Source: Vitellaria paradoxa
Taxonomy: Eukaryota > Streptophyta > Magnoliopsida > Ericales > Sapotaceae
Direction of reading: 5' to 3'
Assembly (NCBI GenBank): GCA_019916065.1
Contig: CM034243.1
Coordinates: forward strand, 23,958,147 to 24,022,146
DNA: 64,000 nt
The translations under genes were made by a program, and so were the position numbers. The notes below the pieces were generated by a model that saw nothing but the letters and a program-made list of their open reading frames with translations, did no database searches and was not told the DNA's origin. Positions 40,757-54,230 of this stretch are shown here, piece after piece; within the stretch, counting starts at the first letter, position 1; the number at the start of each line of letters is the position of its first letter.

Positions 40757-43700
40757 GGGTAATTTACACTTGCATCCCCTTAATATTTTGTTAATTACAG
40801 TCACCTCCCCCAACCATTTAAATCTTATATTTTTTCCTGACAAGTAAAACCTTATACTTACCTCCCCTAGACCTAATGTTTTATACCATTTCATTAGTTT
40901 GGACTGTTAAAAATCAATCAAATCAACAAAATTTTTTCCAATAAAGACAAATATACACCTTGTATTACGTCCCCTATCATTAAGCTGAATCCAGATACTT
41001 CCACCAACCATTTAAATCTTACACTTGATTCCCCAGATACCAAAATTATTTATAAAAAAAATCTATTTTAAACACTAAATTACTTAATTTTATGATTGGG
41101 TAGCAATACTGTAAGAATATATATTATTATTGTCAAAGCACAATTAATGCTACTTCTATACATTGACAATTTTATCCCTTTCAAATTAAATGATACAAAT
41201 TATTTTATTTGTTTCACCCAAATACCCTATTGATTACCTCTAAACTCCAAAATTCACCAAACACCCTTTGGAATTCTCAAAGACTCATCATTATTCTTTT
41301 AAATTGTTGAGTTCCATTGAATAATCACTTGTAAGAAAATTTATTAACTTAAATAATATGCATGAATGGTTAAATCTACTAATTTCTGCTTCTAATGTAA
41401 TTCTTTTTCTTAAGAAATGAAGAAAAAAACCTTGGTAAAATTCTGAAGTGATGAAAAACAGGAAATAAAGAAACTTTATTATTATTATTATTTTTGGCAA
41501 GTAGAAACTTTACTAATTACTAACTGATTTTTCTTATTCTCAATTAGATGTTTAAATTAATATTTAATTTCTTAATGAAAATATTTCACAAATTAATTTT
41601 TAACTAATTTTTCTTATTCTCAATAATGATTTTATGTTTCTTTCTTTCTTTTTCAACCATTTCTTTTTTTATTTCCCTTGCCTTTTCTTTTTTTTTTTTC
41701 TTACTAAATCATCTCTCCAAACACATCTTAAGGAAACATTTTACTTTATTCAAATTAAGATAATAAAAAAAGTGAAAATGAGAAAATAAATAATTGAAAT
41801 TTGAACGAAGAGATAATTAAAAAAAAGTAAGGCATAATAGAAATTATTGGACTATAGTATTAAATTAATGATCTTCATTATGCCAAAAGCAGTCATTTTT
41901 TTTATCATCTATTCGTTCAAATTTCAATTCTTTCTTTTCTCATTTTTTTATTTTTCATTATTTTAATTTGAATAAGGAAATGTTTCAATAAGGTGTGTTT
42001 GGAGAGATGATTTAGTGAGGAAAAAGAAAAAGTAAGGGAATAAAAAAAAAAGAAAAAAAAAGAAAGAAACATAAAATCATTGTTGATATATAATAAGAAA
42101 AATCAGTTAAAAATTAATTTGTGAAATATTTTCATTACAAAATTAAATATTAATTTTTACATCTAATTGAGAATAAGAAAAGTCACTTTATAATTAGTAA
42201 AAGTTTTTTTTATTTTCTATTTTTCATTACTTCCATATTTTATCAAGGTCTTTTTTTGTTCATTTTTTAAAAAAAAATTACATTAAAATAAAAAATTAGT
42301 AGATAGAACCACTCATGCAAATTATTTAAGTTAATAAATTCTTCTACGAATGATTATTCCATGAAATTTGGCGGTTTGGAAAAATAATGACGAGTCCGTT
42401 GAGAATTTCAAAGGGAGTTTGGTGAATTTGAGAGTTTTAGAGGTTATAAATGAGGGTATTCTTAGTAAAACAAACAAAATAATTTACGTCATTTAATTTG
42501 AAAGGTAAAATTGTTAAAGTAAAGTTACGTTTATTGCATTTCAATAATAACATTATATGTTTTGACAATATCACCATCTTTATTATTTTATAAATTATTT
42601 TTATCTTGAAATATAGTTTAATTTAAAAACTAAATAGATTTATATGCATAAACTTAATTTTAATTTCTTCTTCTTCTTTCATAATTGGACCTTCCATTAC
42701 CTTACGCTGGTTTAGGAACATCAGCAGTGTTAGAATCACTAATAACTGCATTTATTAACTTAACATAAGACATGACTATTTGATAATTTTATAACCTAAA
42801 AATATTCTATGAGTTAAATTTGCCCAATTGCTATCAATTTCTAATCCCATGCTTGCTTGTTCGCATTACTTTTGTATTTTGATTTCTATTATATTATGCT
42901 GTCTGAGTATTTACTTGTTTAAATTTTGTATTTTTGTCATCATTTTTAGTTGGTCTTTTGGGTGCATTTCGTTCTCTATTTCAATTTAAGTAGGTCATTA
43001 GATAATTATAATATTTCTCCGTCATAAGTGAAGACTACTAATAAAATTTTAGGAATTCTCATCATCCGCTTGAAAACTTTCTTATCTTAAAACTTATTCG
43101 ATTTTAAAATAAAAAATTAAGTTAATTTGATTTGATAAATAAAATTTTGTGTTTGAAACACATGTTTGAATTGAATAATTGAATTGAATTGATTTAAGAG
43201 AAACACCAAATTTGATTATGTTAATAGAAAATAGAAAATACGATAAATATGATATATGAAAGTAAATTTGTTTTCTCCCTTTCATGATTTGAGAAAAGTG
43301 AATTCTCATCAAATTTTTTATTTTGGGTTAGATTTCAAATGACATAAAAATCTTAAATTTTAAGTTATGAAATTAAATCAAATCCAAGTCTTCAAATCTT
43401 ACTTTAATTCCAAACATAAAAATTGATAGAAATTCTTATCAAATGAAATCAAATTCTATTAAATCCACCATTCCAAATAGAGTGAAACGTAAAAAAATTA
43501 CAAAGTTTCAAGAAGAAAATTAACAAGAAGTTAAGCTGTGCATTAGAGGCCCATGCGCTCACCTGAGCTTGTTCTCTAACTTGGCTTGCCCTTCTTGGGC
43601 CAATGGGTCTAAGATAATTTTAATATATTTTGTTTTGCTCCTAATAGATAAATTATTATTAGCCAATTTTATATATTTATAGTCCACATTTAATTTTATG

Positions 43701-45030
43701 CAATGATTTATTTTTACTCTTTTTGTAAGTAAAATTTCTCCATCATTCTGGTGTCTCCATGCATTTATTGTGCACAAATTAAACTAAATTATAGTTTTAG
43801 ATAAAAATAAAGGATAATTATCTTTTTACCCCCTATACTTAAAGTGAAAATCACTTACATGCTTTAAATTTTAAAAACTTACCTTTACATCTCTTATACT
43901 GTACATTAAAGTGAAAACATTAAAAAATCTGTCAAATATAATGATTTTGACTCTGAATAAGTTTAAAAATTATATTTAAAAATCATATTTATACTCTTTG
44001 TAATTTATATTACCTACACCGACATCTAGGGATATCAACGGGATAGGTATGGGACAGGTATGACTTTCCCCATCGCCATCCTCATTTAGTAATACCTAAC
44101 TTCCCCTTCCTTGTCCTTATTTACCCGCCAAACATAATGATAATTATAAATTATATATATATAATAAATATTAAAAATTATTATAAATATTATATACATT
44201 AAATAAAAAATATATATTATATATATATATTAAATAATATTAAAAAATATATAAATCAATAAAAAAGTATTTAAACAGGTACGGGCGCGTGGTATAGACT
44301 ATCATACTTGTCCATGTTCTAGGAACACTTTAAAATTTTAATACCTTCCCTCATTATTAGTATTCCCATACCCTCCTCGAACGGACAGATGAAGCAGGTA
44401 CCTATCGGATACGAGTAATTTTGACATCCCTACTTACACCTCCTAATTTTGTTTATTTTGAATGGATATTTTTGTTTTTTTGCTTGAAAATTTAACGTTA
44501 TTTACAATTTTACTCTAATCCAAAATACAAGGATACAAAGATAGGTTTTTAAAATTTAGGGGCTGTAAGTAATTTTTACCTTAACTATAGAGGATAAAAA
44601 AGTAATTATCCTTAAAAATAGTTTTCTTTTCATGTTTATTCATACAAATTTATTTAGTTTTAAATTAAATTATATTTTTAGATACAAATAATTTATAAAA
44701 CAATAAAATTAAGTGATTTAGTGTTTAAAATAGATTTTTTCTTAAATAATCTTGGGGTATAGGGGGTAAGTGTAAGGTTCAAATGATTAGATGAGATAGC
44801 TTTAATTAGTCTAATGTTTAGGGAAGGTAAGTGTAAGGGATATATTTGTCTTTATGGTAGAAAATTTTATTGACTTGGTTGAATTTTACATTTTTGTTAA
44901 AGTTTAACGGTTTAAGTTAACGAAAAGGGTTAAATGTTCAAAATATTGGAGTCAAGGAGGTAAATGTTCAAATGATTGGGAGTAGTTGTAATTAATCTAA
45001 TATTTAGGGGAGGTAAGTATAATTTATTTT
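40757..45030. mobile_element. nested inverted-repeat (foldback/MULE-MITE-like) complex
   Basis: Outer arms 40757-41095 and about 44690-45030 are inverted copies: left GGGTAATTTACACTTGC, right reading inwards ATAAATTATACTTACCTCCCC. Inner arms about 41130-41850 and 41900-42600 form a second, nearly contiguous hairpin (cattcaccaaacaccctttg against aaagggagtttggtgaat). About 42580-42650 is inverted to 44640-44705. A third pair is 43812-43950 against 44480-44622 (ggataattatctttttacccc against aaaaagtaattatcc). The simplest reading is a foldback element with ~1.1-kb arms whose right arm was split by later insertions. The ends abut (ATA)n repeats, so a target duplication cannot be read. No transposase. 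Confidence 0.7.
44027..44432. mobile_element. hAT-like MITE
   Basis: Ends TAGGGATATCAACGGG and TTTTGACATCCCTA are inverted, in the style of hAT 'YAGGGRTGNCAA' termini. It lies inside the innermost arm pair of the larger palindromic complex. The expected 8-bp duplication is not clean; cctacacc at 44013-44020 resembles cttacacc at 44433-44440 but is offset by six bases on the left. Confidence 0.5.
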
Positions 45031-45431
45031 ATAAATAATAATAATAATAATAGTAATAATAATAATAAAAGAAGAGTAAAGTCTACTATCTACATTTGGC
45101 AATGCAACGGACAAAAATGGCAGGGAGCAAATACAGCGGCGAATCTGTATCTCACTATCTCTGGTCTTTTGGTACTAGAATTTGCCTTCACCACTTTTCA
45201 CCGCTTTTTCTCCGATACACAAAAAGACAAATGCACTACTATATTTTAACAAATGCACTACCATATTATATATATATATATAGGCGTGTCTGCATGGTTG
45301 AACACGAAGCCAAGTTCATCCAATTCACTGGTCTCATTCCCTTATTCCAGTTTCTCTCTCATCTGTAAATGCGAACGAAGAGAATAAATAGATTTAATCT
45401 TGAGACTTGTTAGGGAGTTGGGTTTGAATTA
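45031..45431 (+). promoter_or_regulatory. upstream region of the MTP gene
   Basis: Between the palindromic complex and the start codon. A (TA)n run at 45267-45282 lies 150 bp before the ATG and could act as TATA-type sequence. The short open frame at 45096-45368 covers it and has no recognisable domain. The transcription start is unknown. Confidence 0.4.
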
Positions 45432-45648
45432 ATGGACGGGCAGGGGGAGTCGGAAGCGAAAGAGCCGCTGTTGACGGCGGCAAGCCAAGGTCGGAGTCTG
45501 AGTGGAAGCGGCAGACTCGGTCGCTGCTTCTCGGTGAACTCGTTGAGACGAGACTTTGTGGCAAGACTGCCTCATAAGGTCCGAGCAGGCGTTGATCTTG
45601 AGTCTACTCCTCTCATCGATTTCTCTAAAACCAATGGCTTAACTAAAG
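45432..45648 (+). CDS. MTP10: MTP exon 1 (aa 1-72)
   Basis: Cytosolic, hydrophilic N-terminus with [17 protein letters not shown]. The exon ends after one base of codon 73; donor AAAG|GTTTCT. The start is the first ATG after the in-frame upstream region. Confidence 0.88.
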
Positions 45649-45665
45649 GTTTCTCTCTCTCTCTG

Positions 45666-45699
<34 letters not shown>

Positions 45700-48411
45700 T
45701 CTATACATTTTCGTTCAATTTAACTGTTGCTGATTTTATGTCAGGTGAATTATTTTCGTCCCCGTTGAATGCTCTGTTTGGTTGATGAAAAAATCGGGAG
45801 GAAACACTATTCAAATTTCCTCTCTCTCTTTTTTTTCTTTTTTTCCTTTTGTCCGGTTCTGTTTGATCAAATTGACTGTGAGATAGAATCTTGAATTAGT
45901 GTACGCCTCCTTAGCGAAATAGGCAGTTCGTGCACTCAAAGGATGCAGAGGATCAAGATCATCTCCATTTCTTACATGGATGGAAATCATGGAATGAGAG
46001 AGTTCCATTGTATTTTGATTTTTGCTTGTGAAATCAATAGCGATGGAAATTTGGCTGACCTGACTCGGGTTCGAGTCGACGCGCCATTCCCAAACTAGGG
46101 ATGCACCAAAATTAAAAAAAAAAAAAAAAAACGAACAACCCGAAAATCGAATCAATCTGTTCACTTTGATTTGGGTATATATCATTTTCGATTTGGTAAA
46201 ATTAGCCAACTGAATTTTCGGTTTAGTTCTCGGATTAGTAGGTTGTCAACTCGAACCAAAAATAATATAATCCAAACCAACCCAAAAAAAAATTATAGAA
46301 ATAGAAAAATTGGGGTGGTTTTTGAAGCATGGTTTTGTCAATATTTTGAGTGATTCATCCTCAAATCTTTATGAGTAGCCTGGTTGGTTAACACATTGGA
46401 TTTTAGAATCTGTCAAGTGTCAGCACAAGTAGAATCCTTATTCTTGAAATATAGGAGGCATTAACGATCGATTTAGTCACTATATTATAATCTTTTTGAG
46501 GACATAGGGCCGCTGGCAACCTTGGGCACCTTGTTATACAAGACGTAGTTGGTGGTGTTCCAAGGGATGTGGTGACGTGAACTTCCATATTTAAAATGTC
46601 TTCTATTTTCTCTGTTCCAGTGTCATGGTATTGTAGCAGAGTTTTAGATGTAAGAAATGTTTAATAGAATTTCAATAGAGTTGCCTGTGCTAGTCTCTTA
46701 ATCGTCTCCTCATTAAGTCTATTCTGGACGCCAGAGAAATTTGTTGGGCAATTGTGGCTGCTATTTGACATGACATATTTGATTGAAGAATGCCATGTCC
46801 AGTTTTAACTAACTAATCTCAGCAAATATAACTTACTAATCTTAACAAATATACTGACCCTAAATGGATCTAACCCAACCTGAAGTAGCTTGAACCGAAA
46901 ATCGAACCGATATTTTCGGTTTGGATTGGTTCAGTTCCAATTTAAAAGCGGTTTAGTTTCGGGTCCAAGTTTTAGTAACCGATCCGACTCATGTACACCC
47001 CTATCTCAAATCACTAGTTTGCTTGGGTCAAAAGACCAAACCCTACTCTTGGCAAGTTGACTCTATCTATTTTTAAAATTTTTTATAAAAATAAATATAT
47101 TCTAAATATAACTTAAAATAAAATAATAGTTTATTTAGTCTTGAATTGCATATTTAATTAAAAGGTGTCATACTAATTCTTTTAATTTTTTTAAATAAAC
47201 ACTAGGACGCATATTTTAACCATGGATTTCGCTTTTTATGAGGTGGTAAGCATCCGTGAAATATAATGAAATTATCTATCCCTTTTATGAAGTGGAGAAT
47301 ATCCAAATATGGATGCACGTGATTATTACCTAATTACTAGTTTTAGGTAGTATGGAGGCATGAAAGAAGAAAATAATTAGTTTTTACAAAATTGAAGATT
47401 AAAATTACTTAATTAAGGAGGTTGTTAAAAAAAGTCACTTGTATACTCCTAAAAATAGTTTTAAGTAAATGATATTTATGCAGTTTTTTTTTTTCTTTCT
47501 TTTTTTTTTTTTTTAAACCAAACTAGTGATTTCATCAATTTTCAAGCTTCTTGAAATACTATTACTCCATTATTATAGTAGTATATATTACAATAATAAA
47601 AACAACACTTGAAATTAGGTAAACCTTGTTTTGTGAAACTTTTTTTTTTTCCTTCCTATACTATTGATTATCCACTATGTCAGTGTTGTGGAAAAGAAAT
47701 CGTGAAAGCTACTTGCTTAATTATGTTTTTCACTTTTACTTTTTTAATCACAAAATTATTTCTTGTTTTTTTTTTTTTTAATCTCTCAACTATTTAATTG
47801 AACAAAGGAGCTACTAGAGTTGGTATCAGACACATTACGTGTGCTCCCACATTTGATTGTTGTTAGTTGATATAAGCAAAGCTATTGTGGGACAGGAGAT
47901 GGTTACATTGTTTGTTGGAGCTAGTTCATATTTTAAATTAAAAGGGAAATGAAAGAAAGAAAGAAAGACAAGGCCAGAACTTTGGGATGGAGGGGCCAAA
48001 TGGTAAATTGATAATGGTGAATGCCCATATTTGAGTGTTTAATATGCAAAATAGTCATGTATATCAATGTATTCCCTATAGGAACTTATGCAAATGAATG
48101 AAGCACTCATTTGTGTGTGATTGTATGTTGACATCACATTCCTATAATACCTCAACTCAACAACTGCCTATAGAAACCTTGTTTAATCATTTCACTGTAT
48201 TTTTTGTCCATCTAACTTTATACCAGAGTTTAGGACACTAATGCTGTGGGTTTGTTAACAGCTAATTGTTTCCGTACAATATAAAACTTCTAACCATTTC
48301 TTTGCAAAGCTTGTGGCAAGTAGATAATTAGTAATGAGTTCCTGAAGTCAGTTACGTTAGATAGGACAGCACACATGAAAATGCATAAATTCAAAAATGA
48401 GCTAAAATCTT

Positions 48412-48454
<43 letters not shown>

Positions 48455-51400
48455 CTGTGGGTGCTCTCCCTTGCCCTTTTTTCAACTTTTTATCCTTCTC
48501 GTAATCTGAACATTTGATATTTACAGGAGAAAAGGAGTACTATGAAAGACAATTTGAAACCATAAAATCATTTGAGGAAGCTGATTCTTTGGTGACATCC
48601 GACTCTGTTGATGAGGAAGATCTTGAAGTACAAACCCAACATGAAAGAGCAATGAGAATATCTAATTATGCCAATATTATACTGCTCGCATTTAAGGTGA
48701 GTTGTAGTTTTTTTTATTTTTTATTTTTTAATAAAGTTTAGTCAAAATTAATGGTGCAATTCTAATACCTTATATCATTTAGAATTTTATGGTTTCACTA
48801 TGTAGAAATAGAAGATTACCCTTTTCTTTCTCTATTGGACTAAATATTGTTTAACTTTTTTCCTATAAGTGCTCTGTAGCTTTGAAATATGCTTGTTTTC
48901 AATTTTGTATTTGATGCAAATCCAAATATTATTTTATTTCCATTAAGATTTTATTTTATTTTGGGGAAGGTTTTGTTTGAGAATTTATTTTAAGTAGAAT
49001 TTGTTAGAGATTTTAGAGGATCATTACCTTTGATTTGATTTAGGATTTATTTTGAATAGTATTTTATAATAGATTTCATAGGATTTGATTGATAGAAATT
49101 TATATTTAATTCGATTTCCTTAGGGATTTGATTTATCTTAGAATAATGATAAAATTTGGTTAGCCAATAAAGACTTTATTGTAATGAATTAATAGACTTG
49201 AATTTGAAGATTATTGAATTGGCATGATTCTTGTGTTTTCGCTCTCCAATTTCTTATTCTTCTTCTTGTTCTTACTTCTTTCTCTCTTTCTTATTTAATC
49301 TCTTTCTTTCTTTGCTTTAATTTCTGCTATCCCGCATCAAATTTGGTATTCAGAGCAAAAATTTGATCGATAACCATTACTATTCCAGTAATTCCAGCAA
49401 GATTGAATACCTCGCATTCACCACCATCACCCAAATCTACATCGTTGACTTCATGAATCCTGCATCAAATTTGACTTGATGCCTATGTTTTGTTTTTCCA
49501 AGTTCTTCGTCTTCTTAGTTCTCTCTCTCTTTCTTACTTAATATCTTTCTTTCTTTACTTTAATCTCTATTGTCTCGCATCAAATTTGGTCTCAGAATCA
49601 ATAACCATTACTGTTCTAGCTAGATTGAATACCTCGCATCCACTACCATCGCGCAAATCCACATCATCAACTTCACGAATCCCGCATCAAATTTGGCACG
49701 ATACTTGTGTTTTCTTTCTCCAATTTCTCGTTCTTCTTACTTCTTTCTTGCTTAATCTCTTTCTTTTTGTACTTAAATCTCTACTGTCCCGCATCAGTCT
49801 TGATCAATAAAGCAAAGGATTTTGAATCACAGGCTAATTAATTTATGACAATTAAAATACATAAAAGAGGATTCAATATATGTCAAATAAAGCGTGCTTT
49901 TCTTTTTCTGACTGAATGGGGAACATGAACAATGAATGACCCTTTGTTTGACCCTGCATGACATATTGATGGAGAGACTGTGCCCCTTTGTTTTTAACTT
50001 CGTAGCAATAACAATACATATGGATTGTGTTGCAGATTTTTGCTACAGTTAAGAGTGGATCAATAGCCATTGCTGCATCAACACTGGATTCCTTACTTGA
50101 TCTCATGGCTGGTGGCATACTTTGGTTCACACACCTGTCAATGAAAAACATTAATATTTATAGGTATCCTATTGGTAAATTGAGGGTGCAACCAGTTGGC
50201 ATAATTATCTTTGCTGCTGTCATGGCCACACTTGGTATGTAATTTCTCCTTTACGATATGTTTGGAACATGGATTCGTGCAGGGAAAATAAAAGTGGAAT
50301 GAAAATAAAATTACTTGTTATTTTGTTTTGGTTAATTAAGTAAAAATTTAATTTTGTTGACAAATATTTATTAATTATCTTCTCACTTTTCTAACCTAAC
50401 CAAAAAAATTCACTTCATTTTGCTTTCTTACCATTTTCCCTCCACGAATCCATGTTCCATATTTAGCCTCAATCTGCCATTAGTTTTGAAGAAGGGTTAT
50501 TATCCTGTAAATTAACTATTGTCTTTCCAATGTGAACTTTGTTATCTGGATTTCCATTTGTTAGCTCCTTGTTGCTGTAGACAGAGAAATGAAGAGTGAA
50601 GGATTTCTTTGTTAGTAACAATGGAAGTGAAAAAAGAAAAAATAAATAAAAAAGAAAAAAAATCTAGCGGTTCCATTTGTCAATTTCTTATTTATGGCGT
50701 TGCTTTAAACTTTTTTACTGAATATATTTTGTGCAAAGTTGGCTACCAATATACTGGGGAGAAAATGCAAACGAGGAGTAAGAGAAAAGGAGAGGAAAGA
50801 GAATCATGCATAGTTTTCTAGGAGACAGGTCCTTAGATAGTTGTTTCAGAAGTGTCAGTAGGGAGAGAAACAGTTATTCTTTTTCATTGCAGTGATTTTG
50901 CTGATAGGCCTTGGTCATATATTTGGCATACACACGAACTAATCTGCTAAAGGATTGGTAAATTGGTAAACATTCCATTCATGGTTCAATATGCCCCTTA
51001 TTTATTTATTTATTTTATGTTGAAATAAAAAAAAGGTGACTTCCAATCATCCATTCCCTTTATAAGAAATTGCCCTAATCCAGTCATTGGAGCTATATGT
51101 TATTTGCCAATTACATGCCCTATGACTAAGCCCTCTCTTAATTCTACTGGTGTGCACCTATTGCCTAATGTTATTAAACTGGCTCCAGGAGCATTCTTTA
51201 GTCAACCAAAACCTGAAATGGTCTCCCTAATTTTAAGGACTTGCAACTTCAGCGATATTCCATTCCAGTGGCAGAAGGATGGAAGCTGGAAGTTAGCTAT
51301 TTTTCGCGAAATAATAAGAATCCTGAATTATCAGATAGCCTAACGTAAATTCATCTTAAATTCATTAGAAAAGCAAACTGACATCTGCTAGGAAAAACAT

Positions 51401-54181
51401 TATGTACAAAGCTTTTAGGGCCCATTTGGTCTGTTTTTCTATTTTTTATTTTCTGTTTTTGTTTTTAATTTTCTGTTTTAAGCATATTTGCCATTCTGTC
51501 CTTTTGAAAATAAGGAAAACAGGTACAACGCATTTAGTCACTTGTATTTTTAAATTTGTTTTAGAAAACAGAAAATGAGTTTACACATAAAATGAAAAAT
51601 GACCAAAAGTTATTTTGAGCGTTTTCAACTTAAAACAAAAAAAATCTCAAAATAAAGAAAACAAAGCATTTTTTATTTCCTTATTTTGAGCATAAAACAG
51701 AAAATAGAAAGCAAAAAATAGAAAATTAAACCAAATGCCACTTTAGTATCTCTAACTCTCTCTCTCTCTCTCTCTCTCTGTGATGGTTATTATGAAAATT
51801 TTCTGATGCATGATAATTAATATCAGTACAGGACATAAATTTCTTTTATCCAGTTGTGGTTGTTTCTGTCCAGTTTTGTTATCTAAGTGTACTACTGGAT
51901 TCTCATTCTTAATTAGTTGGATTATATTTTCAGTTTTGCTAGATTCACTTTATGCGTTATTTAAACTCAAGACACCTTTTCCTATTGGTCTACATTTGCA
52001 TTTTTATTGATTTTATTGTAGATTTTTAGGAAGTATTCCACTATCCACAGAAGGAAAGCAAGAATTTTCAACTCAGTCATTTGAGAAATAAGAAGTAATA
52101 GTGCCTACATATTTTGACCTGTGATATATTTTTCTCCCTTCTTCCTTTTATCTATACTTCTTTCTATTTTATTCTTATTTATTTATTTATTTATTTTTGT
52201 TGTTGCATGTAATTTCTTGAGCAAAATGTGAAGATGTGCAATTGAAGCCTATATGTCTCATAACGTTCCAAGTCATATTTACAGCATTTTGATCACACCT
52301 CAAGAGAACCATGCTTTTACCTTTCTTTCATTTCATTTATTTTCTATTTTTCTGTGAGAAAAAAATAACTGACCTCATGACATTCAACTAAAAACAAAAG
52401 TTATGATAACGCTTGCATCTTTATAGGCTTTCAGGTATTCGTACAAGCTGTAGAACAACTAATTGAAAATAACCCTGGGGAAAAGATGACCTCAGATCAA
52501 TTGCTATGGTTGTACACAATCATGATATCTGCTACTGTGGTAAAACTTGCACTCTGGTTATACTGCAAGAGCTCGGGAAATAAGATTGTCCGTGCCTATG
52601 CAAAGGTATGTGTTAGATGGTTGGTCACCATCACACTTAAAAGTGTAAGCTATTAGGGAGGGGAAAATTTTATTACTTATATTATTTTTTATACTCTCAA
52701 CACAGCCCTCATATATGGTGGGACTGATTTTTTGACAAGGCCAAACATGTGCAAAAATTGATTACCGAGTGGTGTGAGGTTTTAGCTCATGATTATTGCT
52801 TGATTTGATACTATGTTTAGATTATTAGCCACCATCTCGCCTATTAAGAAGGTCAACAATACATGAATCTTAAAACTTAGGTATTAAGGTATGAGAGAAG
52901 TCATTTTCTTATATGAGATAAACAACTTTTCTCACGAGTCGATGTGGAATAACTTCTAACGTCACCTAGAAGGCGTAACCTATTAGGGAGGGAAGGCAAC
53001 TTTATTATTTATATTATTTTTATACTTTCAACGGTATGGAACACTAATCTTTATCTCGAAAATTTCTGTTCCCATTCTTGAAGTTGTGTAACGTCTTTGT
53101 ATTCTAATTGCCAGGATCACTACTTTGATGTGGTCACAAATGTAGTTGGATTAGTTGCGGCTGTTCTTGGTGATATGTTATACTGGTGGATTGACCCTGC
53201 CGGTGCCATCATCCTTGCAATTTATACAATCGTGAATTGGTCTAGAACTGTTCTTGAAAATGCAGGTAGCTCCTGCTGCCCTCACCGCATGTTTCTTAGA
53301 ATTAACTAGTTGCTTAAATTATTCAATGAACTAAAAAGATTCCTGAGTTGAACCAGTGGGAAATTGCTTGGTTTGGTTCTTGCTGCTTAGTTTATACTTG
53401 TCTCTGCTAACTTTGATAGATCTTCTTTGGAGATAATATGTAATAGACTCACAATTCACCCAAGGAATGTGCAGTGGAATGTGCAGTTTCTCCGTATTAT
53501 GATCTTTTTTTGCTTAAGATAAATGCATAATCTGAAGGGTAGTTAGCTTGGAATCTAAACAAGAAAATTTTCGCCTTGGGTTTGATGATCCTTCTTCGAT
53601 TTAGTGCTAAGATCAAGTGGAAGTTCAAAGCAGGATTCAAGATTCAGAGAGTCAATGAAAATAAGTTTGATAAAAAAAGTATAGCATTCCTGAATAAAGA
53701 AGGGTGAAGTTTTGAAAATAGAAATAAGATACCAAGAAACCGCGTGTTCTGATTTAGGAGAAGGAAGACGTGTATGTCGAATGAAAGTGGGCTTCTTTTG
53801 GACATATTTAACCAAAGATACATCAACCGGTTTTGATGAATACCCATACATGATAGGCCTTTTTCATTAATAAAAGACAAAGGAGCATGAGGGCATCCAT
53901 TTGGTTTTTGGAATGGAATTAAACCCAATTCTTGTCATCACCTGAATCATTGGTATGAACTTAAACCAACTGATCAGTCATTCAATTCAAGAAAAGGAGT
54001 TAATTATCTTATGTATGGATTTTTTTTTGTTCGATGCAGTGTCACTTGTGGGACAATCAGCTCCTCCAGAAGTCCTGCAGAAATTGACTTACCTTGTCAT
54101 AAAGCATCCGCAAGTAAAGCGTGTCGATACAGTCCGTGCTTATACTTTTGGTGTTTTGTATTTCGTGGAGGTCAGTGGCGT

Positions 54182-54230
<49 letters not shown>

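Larger units (their letters stand above)
45649..48526 (+). other. MTP intron 1
   Basis: 2,878 bp. Contains a CT/TA microsatellite just after the donor (45651-45700), the hAT-like MITE at 46096-47003, AT-rich filler, and the 39-T run at 48416-48454. Confidence 0.8.

Noticed and set aside
53555..53928. Two overlapping minus-strand frames of about 95 aa in MTP intron 5
   Set aside because: No domain, no splice context, and overlapping each other in different frames, as expected for chance.
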